From Quillaja saponaria (lineage: Eukaryota; Streptophyta; Magnoliopsida; Fabales; Quillajaceae): DNA of 64,000 nucleotides. A model generated the notes under the pieces. The model saw nothing but the letters and a program-made list of their open reading frames with translations, was not told the DNA's origin and ran no database searches. The stretch lies in the NCBI GenBank assembly GCA_029379385.1, contig CM055615.1:4340001-4404000 (forward strand), given 5' to 3'. Below, in pieces: positions 34,135 through 45,109 of the stretch. Each line of letters opens with the position of its first letter. The first letter of the stretch is position 1. The position numbers were made by a program, and so were the translations under genes.

Positions 34135-36640
34135 TCACTCCTTAAAAGTCTCCCTTGATTCAAAATTGTAAACCCCAAGATGCCTTTTGAAATAATTGTG
34201 CTTTGCCTGTGAAAGTGATTTTGTGAGAATATCAGTACTTTGTTCATTTGAACTACAATGCTTCAAGACAATTGTTTCTTTTGTAACCGGCTCTCGGATG
34301 AAGTGATATCGAATATCTATGTGCTTTGGTCTTCCATGGAAGACCAGATTCTTTGTCATTGCAATAGTTGAGATATTGTCACATAAAATTTCAGTTGCTC
34401 CATTCTTCTTTTGATGAAGGTCTGCAAGTAACTTTCTGAGCCACAGTTCTTGACATGCCAAAGATGCTGTAGCAATATACTCTGTTTCAGATGATGACAA
34501 AGCTAGGGTTGATTGTTTCTTTGAGCTCTAAGTGATAGCCCCAAAACCAAGGTAGAAAAAATTTCTTAATATACTTTTCCTGTCATCCAAGTAGGCAGCC
34601 CAATCATTATTTGAAAAATCATGCAACCTAAAGTTTGAACTGTGTGAATACCAAAACTTGAATTTAAGTTGTTCCAGCAATGTAAAGTAAAATTCTCTTA
34701 GTTGTTCCAAGATGATGTTTTGTTGGATTATGCATATATTTAGAAATGACTCCAACAAAAAAAGAAATATGAAGACAATTATGAGTCAAATAGATTAAGC
34801 CACCAACTAAACTTCTGAACAATGTTCCATCTACTTTTTCCATTCCATCATCAAGCTGCAACTTTTCATCCATATTCATGGGATCAATGAGAGTTACTTT
34901 GTAGATAAGCATATTAAATCTCTTGAGTAAGTTAGTGGCATACTTTCATTGTGAAATAAAAATTCATTCATGTACTTTCTTCACTTCTTGGCCAAGAAAA
35001 TAATGGAGTACACCTAAATCTGTCATTTCAAACTTTTTCATCATGCAGGTTTTAAATTCACAAATAAGAGAGTAAGAAGACCCAATATAAATCATATCAT
35101 CAACATATAAACAAAATCAACAAGAGATCATTTTGTCCATGCTTCTTTATGTAAAGAGTTGGTTTATTCTCACTTCTTTCATAGTCATTTTGTCTTAAAT
35201 ATGAGTCAATTTTGTTGTACCATGCTCGCGGAGCCTACTTTAGCCCTTGGAGAGCTTTCTTCAACTTGTACACTTTGTTTTTTCGTCTTTAATGACAAAA
35301 CCATCTAGTTGAGCTACATAAACTTCCTCTTCCAAGTCACCATTTAGAAAGGTTGATTTAACATCAAATTGATAAACACCATTTTAACTAGTGTACCTAA
35401 TGCTAAAAGAGTTCTTACAATTTCAAATCGAGCAACGAGAGAGAATGTAAGTCAATGTCATGTCATTGCAAATACCTTTTTTGCTACCAATCGGGTCTTA
35501 TGCTTTTGTATGCTTCCATCAGCATGGTACTTTGTCTTGAACACCCATTTGAGTCCAATAACATTTTTTCCGTTTGGAGGATCCACCAAGTCCCATGTTT
35601 TATTCTTCTTAATTGCCTCAAGATCTTTATTCATTGCACTTCTCTACTCCCATTTTGCTGTTGCTTCTTCAAAGCTATTTGGGTCTACAACAAAAATGCA
35701 AATGTACAGTTTTCATATATTTTAGTTAATGATCTAGACTTTCTTGGCAGAGTTCCAAATGAGGAGTCATCTGAATCATGATCTATTAGTCTTGAATTGT
35801 TGCTGTTAAAGCTATTGGGAGACGAATCTAATATACTTGGAAGAGCTTAATAAGCTTCTTCTTTTGGAAGAACTTCATTTTCAGTTGGAATTTGTGTTTT
35901 CATTATTGTTTTCCCATTTCCAGCTTGAATTTTTATCAAATACTACATTCCTACTAATAATCACCTTGCCATTCATTAGGGTTATACAATTGAAAAGCTT
36001 TGGACTGAGAACAATAACCAATGAAAATGCATTTTTCAAACTTCTCATCAAGTTTATGCCGAACTTGGGAATTTATGAAAGCATAAGCAACACACCAAAA
36101 TTCTTAAATGACTCACCCAAGGTTTGCTACCTTTCCAAGCTTCAAATGGGGTTTGATACAAAACAGCCATTGTGGGAGAAATGTTCAATAAGTAGATTGC
36201 AGTATAAATTGCCTCAGTCCAAAACTGATTTTGATGATTCTTTCCTTTTAACAAGCTTCTAGCTATCTCTACAACTTTCGGTTCTTTCATTTAGCTATGT
36301 CGTTTTTCTTTAGTGTATAAGGTGCTAGTGCAATTAGTTCCTACAAATGCCATTCTCCTAACAAAAAAGATAAAAGTCATGAGATACAAATTCTTCGTCT
36401 TTGTTAGTACGAAGAACCTTGATGTTATTGTCACTCTGGTTTTTAACTAATGCCTTGAATTTTTTAAAGTTTTCAAAAGTTTCAGATTTAAACTTCAAAA
36501 AATATACCTAACTTATGCGACTATAGTCATCAATAAATAATAGAAAATATTGACTCCCACCAAATGATTCGGTATGCATGGGACCACATAAATCAGCACG
36601 CACCAAATCAGAGGGTGGGATTGCTCATCTTACTTTTACA
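34135..36640 (-). mobile_element. Ty1-Copia retrotransposon, truncated and mutated (integrase, reverse transcriptase, RNase H)
   Basis: Reading the minus strand from 36640: integrase core ([10 protein letters not shown] near 36560; KGKNHQNQFWTEAIYTAIYL and TPFEAWKGSKPWVSHLRILV at 36290-36060), a degraded linker (36050-35460), and reverse transcriptase with the catalytic box YVDDMIYIGSS (about 35105-35075) and MTDLGVLHYFLGQEVKK (about 35015-34965). Then comes the PTKHHLGTTKRILLYIAGTT connection (about 34720-34665) and RNase H with SSSETEYIATASLACQELWL (from about 34497) and DNISTIAMTKNLVFHGRPKH (about 34380), ending at a stop at 34135. The IN-RT-RH order defines Copia. Gag, protease and the N-terminal part of integrase are missing beyond 36640, and many stops and shifts show it is dead. 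Its left end abuts the AT-rich DNA before the CACTA relic. Open frames on the plus strand here are shadows. Confidence 0.93.
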
Positions 36641-37094
36641 GAATCAGTTTAGTTTAGTTAAATGATAAAAAAATAATAATAATAATAAATAAATAAAAAA
36701 CCAATCCTATCAAATAAAATAAATAATTAAATAAAAATTTAAATATTAATAAAATGATTAATATATTTAATTTAGTCACATGACAAAAATACATTCATAT
36801 CACATTAAATAATATAAAATATAATAATAAAATAATTTATTTATATAAAAAATAATAAATCATTTCATTTTAGTCAAATGACAAAATACTTTTCATATCA
36901 TAGTAAATAATATAATTATAAATAACTAATTATGTTAAATAAATAAATCAATTAACTAATTTTAAACTAAAATATTAATATTAATAAATAATAAAAATAA
37001 AAATAAGAGATAATAAACAAATAAAATTAATAATATTTGTAGAAGTTTTGTTATTTTCATATTGTTCATGATAAAATATAAAAATTATATCTCC
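36641..37094. other. Extremely AT-rich linker with (AAT)n patches
   Basis: An AAT/AAAT-rich run lies at about 36667-36700, and the rest is mostly A and T. It may be an intron or the deletion scar of the CACTA element whose 5' half is missing. Confidence 0.5.
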
Positions 37095-37866
37095 TTATTT
37101 TATTTTGATAGGTTATGAACGATTCAGGCATTAATAAATGTACACGTGATATAGGTCGTCTTCCGAGATGGCATGTAAAAACATATAAAAGATACAATAT
37201 AAATGGGTACAGATTTCACACACAAGAGTATGGAGCATATAAGAAAAGAATAGTGGTATATGCGTGAGAGGTGAATATTATAGTGAAAGTGTCCTTGACT
37301 AGTATAGTATGTTGGTCGAAATTATTGAGTTAGAATGCTATGGGAATAACAATGTTGTCTTGTTTAATTGTAATTGGTATGATATAGAGAAAAGAGTAAG
37401 AGTAGACCCAAAGTATGGTATTGTAGAAATTAATCATCACTCTCGATATAAGAAATATGAGTCATTTGTGTTAGCACAGTAGGCAACATAGGTATACTAT
37501 GTACCATATCCTTCTCCAAAGAAAGAAAGACAAACCTGGTGGGTTGTATGTAAAACAAAAGCCAGGGACAATGTACATGTTCCATTTACAGAAAAAGCAG
37601 ATGACACAATTGTGCCTATTATTACAAAATGCTTATAAGAAGATTAAATGGGGTTCATAGCACCTATTCTTCCTAATGATGAACTATATCTTCCAGGTGT
37701 TCTTCTTTGTAACAATACAATGGAAGAGGAAGAAGATGAGAAGATGAAAAGTCATGTGGTAATTGAAGTAGAGGGGGAGGAGGATGAGGATGATGAAAGA
37801 CAATGAGAAGAGGAAGATAATATAGAAAAGGAGGAGAATGAAGAAAGCGAGGATGAAGATGAATGA
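37095..37866 (+). pseudogene. CACTA (En/Spm) TNP2-type transposase, C-terminal part with DUF4216-like domain
   Basis: One frame, interrupted by a few stops, reads NDSGINKCTRDIGRLPRWHV, NGYRFHTQEYGAYKKR (about 37202-37249), VVLFNCNWYDIEKRVRVDPK (about 37351-37410), YGIVEINHHSRYKKYESFVL, then ATQVYYVPYPSPKKERQTWW. It ends in a long Glu/Asp run closed by TGA at about 37864. This order is the C-terminal DUF4216-type region of plant TNP2 proteins, which cut the element ends. Stops occur after VVYA and LAQ among others. The catalytic core should lie upstream but is absent, apparently lost. Confidence 0.88.
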
Positions 37867-38070
37867 GTTTATAAATTACATTATTTTATGTTTATTTGAT
37901 ATGACTTAATTTTATGCATGAATGTTGTGGTTCTTAATTCTAAACTGATTATATTATTGACTAGTATTATTAAAGGTTTCCAGTTGACAAGTAAAGCATC
38001 GTTGTTGTAATTGAAGATTATTTATCATTACTATATATGAGTTTTATTATTTGAAACATAGTTAGGTAGA

Positions 38071-41000
38071 ATGGTTCGAGGTACAATAGGACATGACAGC
38101 TTGGATGATGTCAACCCACTGTTGAGTGAAGGTATTAGCACTAGTGAGGGTACACAGTTGACTGGAGATCCTAGTGTCGGCGATGCATTGATAGGTATGG
38201 TTTATTTATTATTTTATTTGCTTATATATGCTTTTTTTTTAATTTTTATAATATGTATGTGAAAATGTTGATGATAATAATGATGAGGTTGTTGTGATAC
38301 GTAATGAAAGGGATAGTAATAAGCCTCAACCTCCTACTAATATTGTTAAGGATCGTTCCTTAATTTCTGTTTATGGCCGATATGTTTTTCATTATATTAT
38401 ATGGTTACTAGTTCACTTTATAAATTTAATGGTTGTTAAATTGTAACTATTGTTTTTGTTTTTGCAGTGGATTTCTTGGTCATCCAAAAATGGCTTTCAC
38501 TATAACATATTTAGTGAAAACATATTTGTCGGGTCTAATCACAAAATTTGATGACTTCACGTAGGATCAAAAGATGAATATCTAGAATGATATCTTGGTT
38601 TGTATTTATATTTATACTTTACAATACAATATATACCTAACTTACATATAATTTGATAATATTTATTGTTTATTTTACTATGTTTAAGGAAAGATATAAA
38701 TTTCAATCACTAGCATACACGGAGGAAAGCCATTCCTATATTTTAGAATATTTGTAACGAATGCTTAAGACAATCTTTGCACAAGTTGACGAAAAAAGCT
38801 AAAAAGGAAAAAGATGACAACCCTATCAATTAGAAGACTCACAGTAAAAATAATTGGGTTCAACAAGACATCTAGAGTCAAATGTGTGATATATTCAACA
38901 CTCCTGAATGGAAGAGTGTGTTTGACTCTACATCAAAAAATAAATTAGCAAATAATGAGGTTATTCACCATTTTGGAGGATCCAAACCAGCTCCTGTGCA
39001 TACAAAACATATGGTATGAATATCTTAAAAGTTTTTTCTTAACTAAGTTAAATCTCAGCATCTAATTTTTATTTTTAAATGTATAGATGTCACAATTTGG
39101 TAGGTCAGTAAGTGATGTGGAGGTCTTTAACAAGCTTCATATGAAAGATGGTCAATAAGTGGATACTAGGTCTAAAAAATAAGCTATAAGTGCAATAAAC
39201 ATTTGTTATTTGTATTTACTTTATTACTATTGTTAGTTTTGTAATGGTTAAGCATATATTTGATACTTTAACCAATGTGTTTTAAGTTTAATGGACCATA
39301 TATACTTTTTTTATTTGGTTATGTCAACTTTGGTTGTGCTCTATTAGCATGACAGTTTCTTTCTTACGTTGCTGGGTCTGAAACCATGTGTACTATTTAT
39401 GTTTTGCCTAGGAATGTGGATGTAAATTCCTGGCTTGTCTAATATAATGTTTTCCTCTTCTAGCTTGTATAGTAATCTAGGTTTTCTTCATTGACATGAA
39501 TCAAAGGAAATCCCCCTAATTTAAATAAGAAATCCCCAAATTTATTTTCCCTACACAACCTCTTCTTGTTCTTTGTAAAGACTTGGATTTGTTTCCATTG
39601 AATTATACACACACAATGTTATCCTTTATGGGATTAAGTTTCTTACTATATAAGATCTTAAAAGTCATTTTCCCTTTTCTTGAATAAAATGCCTGGTTGT
39701 TGTCTACTATTTCCATTTTCCTAGTTTTGGCACCCAATTTTTAGTGTTGAAGTTAACATGGAGTTCTAGAAGCTAATGACATTATGCTTGCTATTTGAGT
39801 TCTGTTTGGTTTAAGTTTGACCACTTTGAATCTATTAGTTGTTAAGTAAGAGGTGTGATCATTTGTGCATAATGGGAGTTCTATCTTTCTCCCCTTAAAC
39901 TATTTCTTTCAAGTTCATGGTCTGTGACTCTGTCTTAGGAATTTGAATTAATTTGTTGAGGCTCTTTTCAATTTCTAAACAAACTTACGAGCATCTTACA
40001 CATATGTTCATTCGTTGAAGGAGTCAGTCCCATTGTGTTTGCTTTTTGAGAACACAAAGTCTTTTGTTTTAGGGACTTTACTGCTTATGCTAGTTCATCA
40101 AAGAGAAATCTTATAAGACCAAGTTCTTAGTCTGAAAATATGATTGTCACCAGCCTATTTAATTAAAAGTGTTTTATTAACACCTATGCATTGACTTATA
40201 TTTTTGAAAATGAGATTAGTATTTCAAGCTTTCTTTTTTTTTTTCTCTGTTTTAGGAAATTCTATCATGCAATGAAAAATTACATAATAATAAGTAGGCA
40301 ATGTATCTACTTGTGTTTTTCTTACTCAATTCTTTTTTCTTACTAGTTTTTAATGGCAATGAGTACTTATGGTTTAATTCTTTTCTCTGATTGTTTATTT
40401 ATATTTCTTCTATTTTAGGTGACTTATGTGAAACAGTATATAGAGAAACATGGAACAAATCCTAAAATTGAACCTAGCATTTAGGATGATGAACTATGTT
40501 GCAAGTAAGTAGGGAAGAAAAAAGCCAAGTCATGGACGGATTTACTGGAAAGGAAGATACACAAAGTTATATTCATCTAGCGGGCAGCCATCGAGCAGTC
40601 AACATACACGACCTTCAGCCTTTCTCTTGTCTCATCTTCACAGTTCTTACCTCCAACAAAATGGACTGAGCAAGATCGCCTTGTTATGCAATAGTTTGCT
40701 GCCTATTTTGCTGCACATGCATTTCAAACACTTCAATCTAATGTAAGTATATCAAATGAACCTTAAATTTATTTAATCATCTAGTTTTTTAATTTTTTTT
40801 AAGAGTTTTGATGATAAGTTCAAGAAGAATTATGAGAACATCTCTTTTATCTTACAAAAATTAAGAAAAAGTATGTTATTAACAACATACTTAGTTTCAA
40901 CCATTTTTCTTGAATCATTCCTATTTTTTGGAATATATGATGAGTTTACAATTCTTTGTGAGTACTATATATATGGTAGAGAGTTTTGCAAATTATAATC

Positions 41001-41131
41001 TTCCTTTATGCTTAATTATAAGTTAAATGCTTATATTGATTTTACAGGATTTACACACTTCATCTTCAGCAAATGTGAATTTGTAATATGAGGAACTAGA
41101 TGATGATGATGCTCATCTCGATGATACTTGA
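38071..41131 (+). pseudogene. CACTA (En/Spm) second gene, TNPA/Ptta-type DNA-binding protein, broken
   Basis: A start at 38071 gives MVRGTIGHDSLDDVNPLLSE (about 60 codons, then an intron-like region). Later exon-like pieces read TYLVKTYLSGLITKFDD (about 38506), CDIFNTPEWKSVFDSTSKNK and NEVIHHFGGSKPAPVHTKHM (38888-39012), the Ptta/En/Spm plant transposase motif. After a ~1.4-kb gap come VTYVKQYIEKHGTNPKIEPS (about 40420) and KWTEQDRLVMQ with FAAYFAAHAFQTLQSN (about 40660-40742). A last acidic exon reads DLHTSSSANVNL, stop, YEELDDDDAHLDD (41049-41131). Stops are frequent. In active elements this protein binds subterminal repeats and helps transposition. It follows the TNP2 gene in the same orientation, the standard CACTA order. 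The 39200-40400 stretch is probably intron plus unrelated insertion. Confidence 0.82.
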
Positions 41132-41419
41132 TGTGTAGGCATGCTGAGGGTATTTTCTCAGGGATAATGTTCTATTCTGGATATAGATTTGTGAATGTTT
41201 TGCTAAGATTATCTATGTAGTTTGGATGTTTTGTTAAGATTATCTAAGTAATTTGGATGTTTTGAATTATAAGATTGCATATATGAAGACAAATTAGTCT
41301 ATTTTAGATGTTGATGATATGGAGCTATAGGCAGATTGGTGAGTGAACAGCAAGTTTTAATGTAAAAAAATAGGACAGGTTTTGGAAAAAAAATATACGT
41401 ATTAAAAAAAAAAACAATA

Positions 41420-41834
41420 TCTGCTACGGCTACTAGATATCTACTATGGCTAGCTGTAAAAGAAAAATTGGCCCCAAATTGCCAAAAAAAAAAAAAATAA
41501 CTGCTACAATTAATCACTTTTTCTACTACGGCCTAAACTATAGCAAATAAACTAGAGCCAAAAACTGCCAAATCTATTCTTTACAACCAACTATAGCAAA
41601 TGTTCAAAATTTTTAAATTGTACTGATTATTGGTTATGGTCTATTTTGCATAGTAAAAAATAGAGGGGTCCGTAGCCCTATAATATTATCCTCTACTGTT
41701 GGCAATATCGTAGACTAAAATGTTTATCAGCCATGCCTTCATTAGCTAGGGGACTTTAGTGTCTACGGTGGCCATAACATATAGTATTTGCTACGGTTTC
41801 TGAACTGTAGCAAAAAAGTGATTTCCTTGTAGTG
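41420..41834 (+). mobile_element. 3' terminus of the CACTA element with subterminal repeats
   Basis: The element ends ATTTCCTTGTAGTG at 41834, the complement of CACTACAAGGAAAT, a standard plant CACTA inverted repeat. The preceding 400 bases hold subterminal words in both orientations: GCTACGGCTACTAG, CTACTACGGCC, AACTATAGCAAAT, TCTACGGTGGCC, GCTACGGTTT and AACTGTAGCAAA. The matching 5' end is not found in the expected position to the left, so the element is truncated. Confidence 0.88.
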
Positions 41835-41885
41835 ATATAATATTGTAGTCTTCCTTTCTTTATGATTTTCTCAGGTATAATGTTC

Positions 41886-42170
41886 TCTTATAAATCCAAA
41901 TTTAGAAGAAATATTAGTCTATTTTATTTCAATCATAATATTAAAAAATTATTTCTAAAAAAACTATTCCACCTTATCTATCCCATCTCTTTGCTTACAA
42001 TTTTTAATGTAAAAAAATATAAATAAATTATAAGTAAACCATTCTCTTATAAAGTCAAGTTTAGAAGGAATAGTAATTTATTTCAATCATAACATTAATT
42101 CAATTTACTACAAAATTATTTTTAGAAAAACTATTTTACCTTATCCATTCAATCTCTTTCCTTCCTACTC
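41886..42170 (+). repeat. Imperfect tandem duplication, ~165-bp spacing
   Basis: TTCTCTTATAAATCCAAATT, TTTCAATCATAATATTAA and CTATTCCACCTTATCTAT (41889-41984) are echoed by TTCTCTTATAAAGTCAAGTT, TTTCAATCATAACATTAA and CTATTTTACCTTATCCAT (42051-42150). It lies just outside the CACTA terminus. Confidence 0.7.
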
Positions 42171-43659
42171 ATATATAAAAGGCAACTTTATCAGTATCTT
42201 TAGAAATAAACCGACAATGTTGTTAACTTTTCTCCTCTTAATCTGATCCCTCCTTTTTAGCTATTTAAATTGTTAAATCTTCTCACTCTTCTCAACTTTC
42301 AGTTGCCCATGTTCTTACACATTAGAAACTTTCATTTGTGCAATATTAGTTTGCTTTCCTCCTATTCACTAAGCTTTTCTCATCCAAGTTGTTTTCTTCT
42401 ATTTTAATCATTTGATGCTTCTGTCATAAAAAATTATCCAACGATAGATAACTTAAGTTTAAAAAATAAGTGTTTAAAAACTACATATCTAACCAATGAT
42501 TGTATAAGATAAAAGAAGTTTAGGAAAAATATGAATAAAATGAAACTAATTTGTTTTACATGCTTGTTACATACCTAGAGAAATTAAAAAATCTCGTATA
42601 TATTTAATCATAGCAAAAAGGAATTAGATCAAAGGCAAACTGCTTTGTAGATCTATAAATTCTTCTAATAGAAATCAAAAGAAAATATTCAAATTGATAT
42701 AACTAAATAAGGGGATATTTGTAAAAGGAACATAATTGAAATTTTTTCTTGCATTTGTTGCCTGTACCTCACCTTTTGTAGTGTTAATATGCAAATAATA
42801 GGTGAAACATTAAACCTTGCATCATAATTGCAAGTTTCCATCACCACTCTTCTTGTAAAGGGCACAAGTCCAACCTATTCCTAAGTAAGTATGCAACCCT
42901 AACAAGGCACTCGCTTCATTAAACTACACTTTTAGCCCCTTTCATGACCCTTTTATAATGACTAAGAAGAACTTGCAAGGGTTCAGGTGAAAGAACCATA
43001 ATTTTTATTACAAAACAGTCTAATGTAAGAACCAAAAATAAATAAAAATGCAGGGAAATAGAAAATCAGATATTAGGATACAAGAACGGAGTCCAAACTC
43101 AAACACAAATACAAGCATGAATTAGAGAAGAGGAACAAAATTCAATAGGCCTACCTGGATAGAATATTGGGATACTTGCAGTCCACGAGCACTCCGGTCT
43201 GATGACTGATAGCATAATCAAAGAGACTAGTCTAGAGGGAGAGAATTTTAGGAGGGAGATCAAGAAAGGTGAGTTGCAAAGAAAAGTGGGAGAAGGAGAA
43301 CGGAATCACAGGTTAATTTTCAATTTAAGGAAAAAGTATCTACTTCTATCACTCCATACATAGGTACATCAAGTAAGAGGTGCACATACTCAAAATTTTA
43401 ATAAAATAATTTTTTTATATGCTTTTGCAAATGAAGGCTTAGATAAGACAGCAAAAAATGATGCCGAAACCAAATCAATATATGCGTCTGTAAAATAATA
43501 TTTATGTATATGTTAGAATTTTTTATAGATTTTTCTGTGTCTGTAAAATTGTAGACGCAGAAAAATAAATTGCAGAAAATAGATAGTGTTCTTCTACATC
43601 TTTATTTCTGAATCTGCCAAAAACATACACATATACTATAATTTCTTATAATATATGCA
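42171..43659. other. AT-rich intergenic DNA
   Basis: No gene recognised. Around 43480-43630 CGTCTGTAAAATAAT, TGTCTGTAAAATTGTAGACG and related words repeat, suggesting another transposon end, but no terminus could be defined. Confidence 0.35.
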
Positions 43660-44155
43660 AAGAAAATTCAAAGTAGCTAGCAATTATGAAAAAAAAAGCA
43701 AATACTTTCCTGTAAGAACTAAACTGTCAGTAAAGATATAAATTTTACAATACTCGAAGTAGAGGAATTTAGAAACATTAGAATTTTATAAATCTATTAA
43801 TTACATATTTTGTTAATTAATATTAAAATATAAAATTTTATATTAATTAATTAATTACAATTTTATAAAAATAATAATAATGATGATAAGTTATTGATTA
43901 GTCAAATTTTAAGAAAGTCTTAAGGCTAGAAATAAGCTAGATTATGAATCTGATGGACTATTAATTATTGTTATTTATAATTGATGATAAGGTTTTTTTT
44001 TGGGCAATAATCACCAAAGCATGGAAAACGTGCAAATGCACATGTTTGCATTCGCATTTATGATGGAGATAACATTGATGGCCCACAACTGCACATTGGC
44101 AGCTGGGATAAACAGTTATGTAAGCATGGAGCACATGCAAACACACATTTGCACA
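43660..44155 (+). repeat. Third, partial copy of the KTI-flank duplication
   Basis: Aligns with 19125-19690 in the same orientation (AGCTAGC, ATAAATTTTACAA, TTATTGATTAGTCAAATTTT, AAGAAAGTC, GCTAGAAAT). Its end (TGCACATTGGCAGCTGGGAT, TAAGCATGGAGCACATGCAA) matches the complement of sequence near 62430-62500 and 58310-58360. It stops exactly at the hAT-type terminus at 44156, so the hAT element probably inserted into this copy. Confidence 0.75.
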
Positions 44156-44190
44156 TAGGGGTGAGCATTGGGTCGGTTCGGTCGGTTATG
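44156..44190 (-). mobile_element. Terminal inverted repeat end of a hAT element
   Basis: TAGGGGTGAGCATTGGGTCG, followed by repeated CGGTTCGGTCGG words, is a typical end of plant hAT elements. The transposase relic begins about 0.95 kb to the right and reads towards this end. The other terminus was not found beyond 47280, where an R1 repeat copy begins. Confidence 0.75.
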
Positions 44191-45109
44191 AAAGCTCCAC
44201 CAACTGAACTGACCTAGTCGGTTATTACAATCCCCCAACCGACCTTCCTAACCGACAATGTTAGTTGTATAATTGTCCAAACCAATTCCAAAATCAAACT
44301 AAGTCGATTTGGGTCGGTTATGGTGTGTGCGTGTGTGTGTGTTTTTTTTTCCCTCCCAAACTAAAGGCTAAAGCCCAAATTCATTTTTTAATCAATTTTA
44401 ACCTTGTTGGAAACCAAAAATCAACTAAATTTGAAAGAAAAATCCATAAAAAAATCCAAATTATATAATTTTAAAATCCATTCACCTACTTAAATAGTTA
44501 AACTCAATAAATCATGAAATAATACATTATAACTAGAAATTAAAAAACATAACCTGTCCAAAGTGATAAAATTCATCCAAAATAAGCAAAATATCATTAG
44601 AAATGGTTCACTACCTAGAAAAAAATCCAAACTATAAAAGCCTAGTCCCAGCACATCGAAAACAAAACAGTCATCACATATCACAATACACATATCCCTA
44701 ATCAAAGTTCAAACTTCAAAAAACAACAAAAAAATAAATTTCAACATAACTAAACATCCAAAAATCAGAAAAATAAAATAAGAAACATAGGCAACATTAG
44801 TTGGCATGCTGCAGTAGCTCCAAGCCTTCATCCTCTAGCACTTCAGCAGGCATCAACTTCTTCAATCTTCAAATAAAAAAAAATAGAATTTAATAAGAAA
44901 GACAAATAAAATAGTATTAAAACAGAAAAGAGTATTAGAGAAATTAAAACTTACCACAAAAACAACACTGTTATCAATTCCCAAATGACATTCAATCTAG
45001 AATACAGCTTTCTTCAGGAACAAAACCAGACAACTCTAATACAAATTAAAAAAACAATTAATATATATCTTGTAAGGTTATATAAAGTTAAACACACTGA
45101 AAATCATGT
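44191..45109. other. hAT 3' untranslated and subterminal region
   Basis: Several CGGTTA or ACCGAC words lie at 44200-44330, and a (GT)n patch at about 44323-44342. No additional coding region is recognised. Confidence 0.5.

Noticed and set aside
35369..36262. Long open frames on the plus strand (up to 141 codons)
   Set aside because: They lie opposite the Copia integrase and reverse transcriptase on the minus strand and are shadows.
37660..37866. Acidic Glu/Asp-rich frame as an independent nuclear protein gene
   Set aside because: It is continuous with the TNP2 DUF4216-like region upstream and is the normal acidic tail of that transposase.
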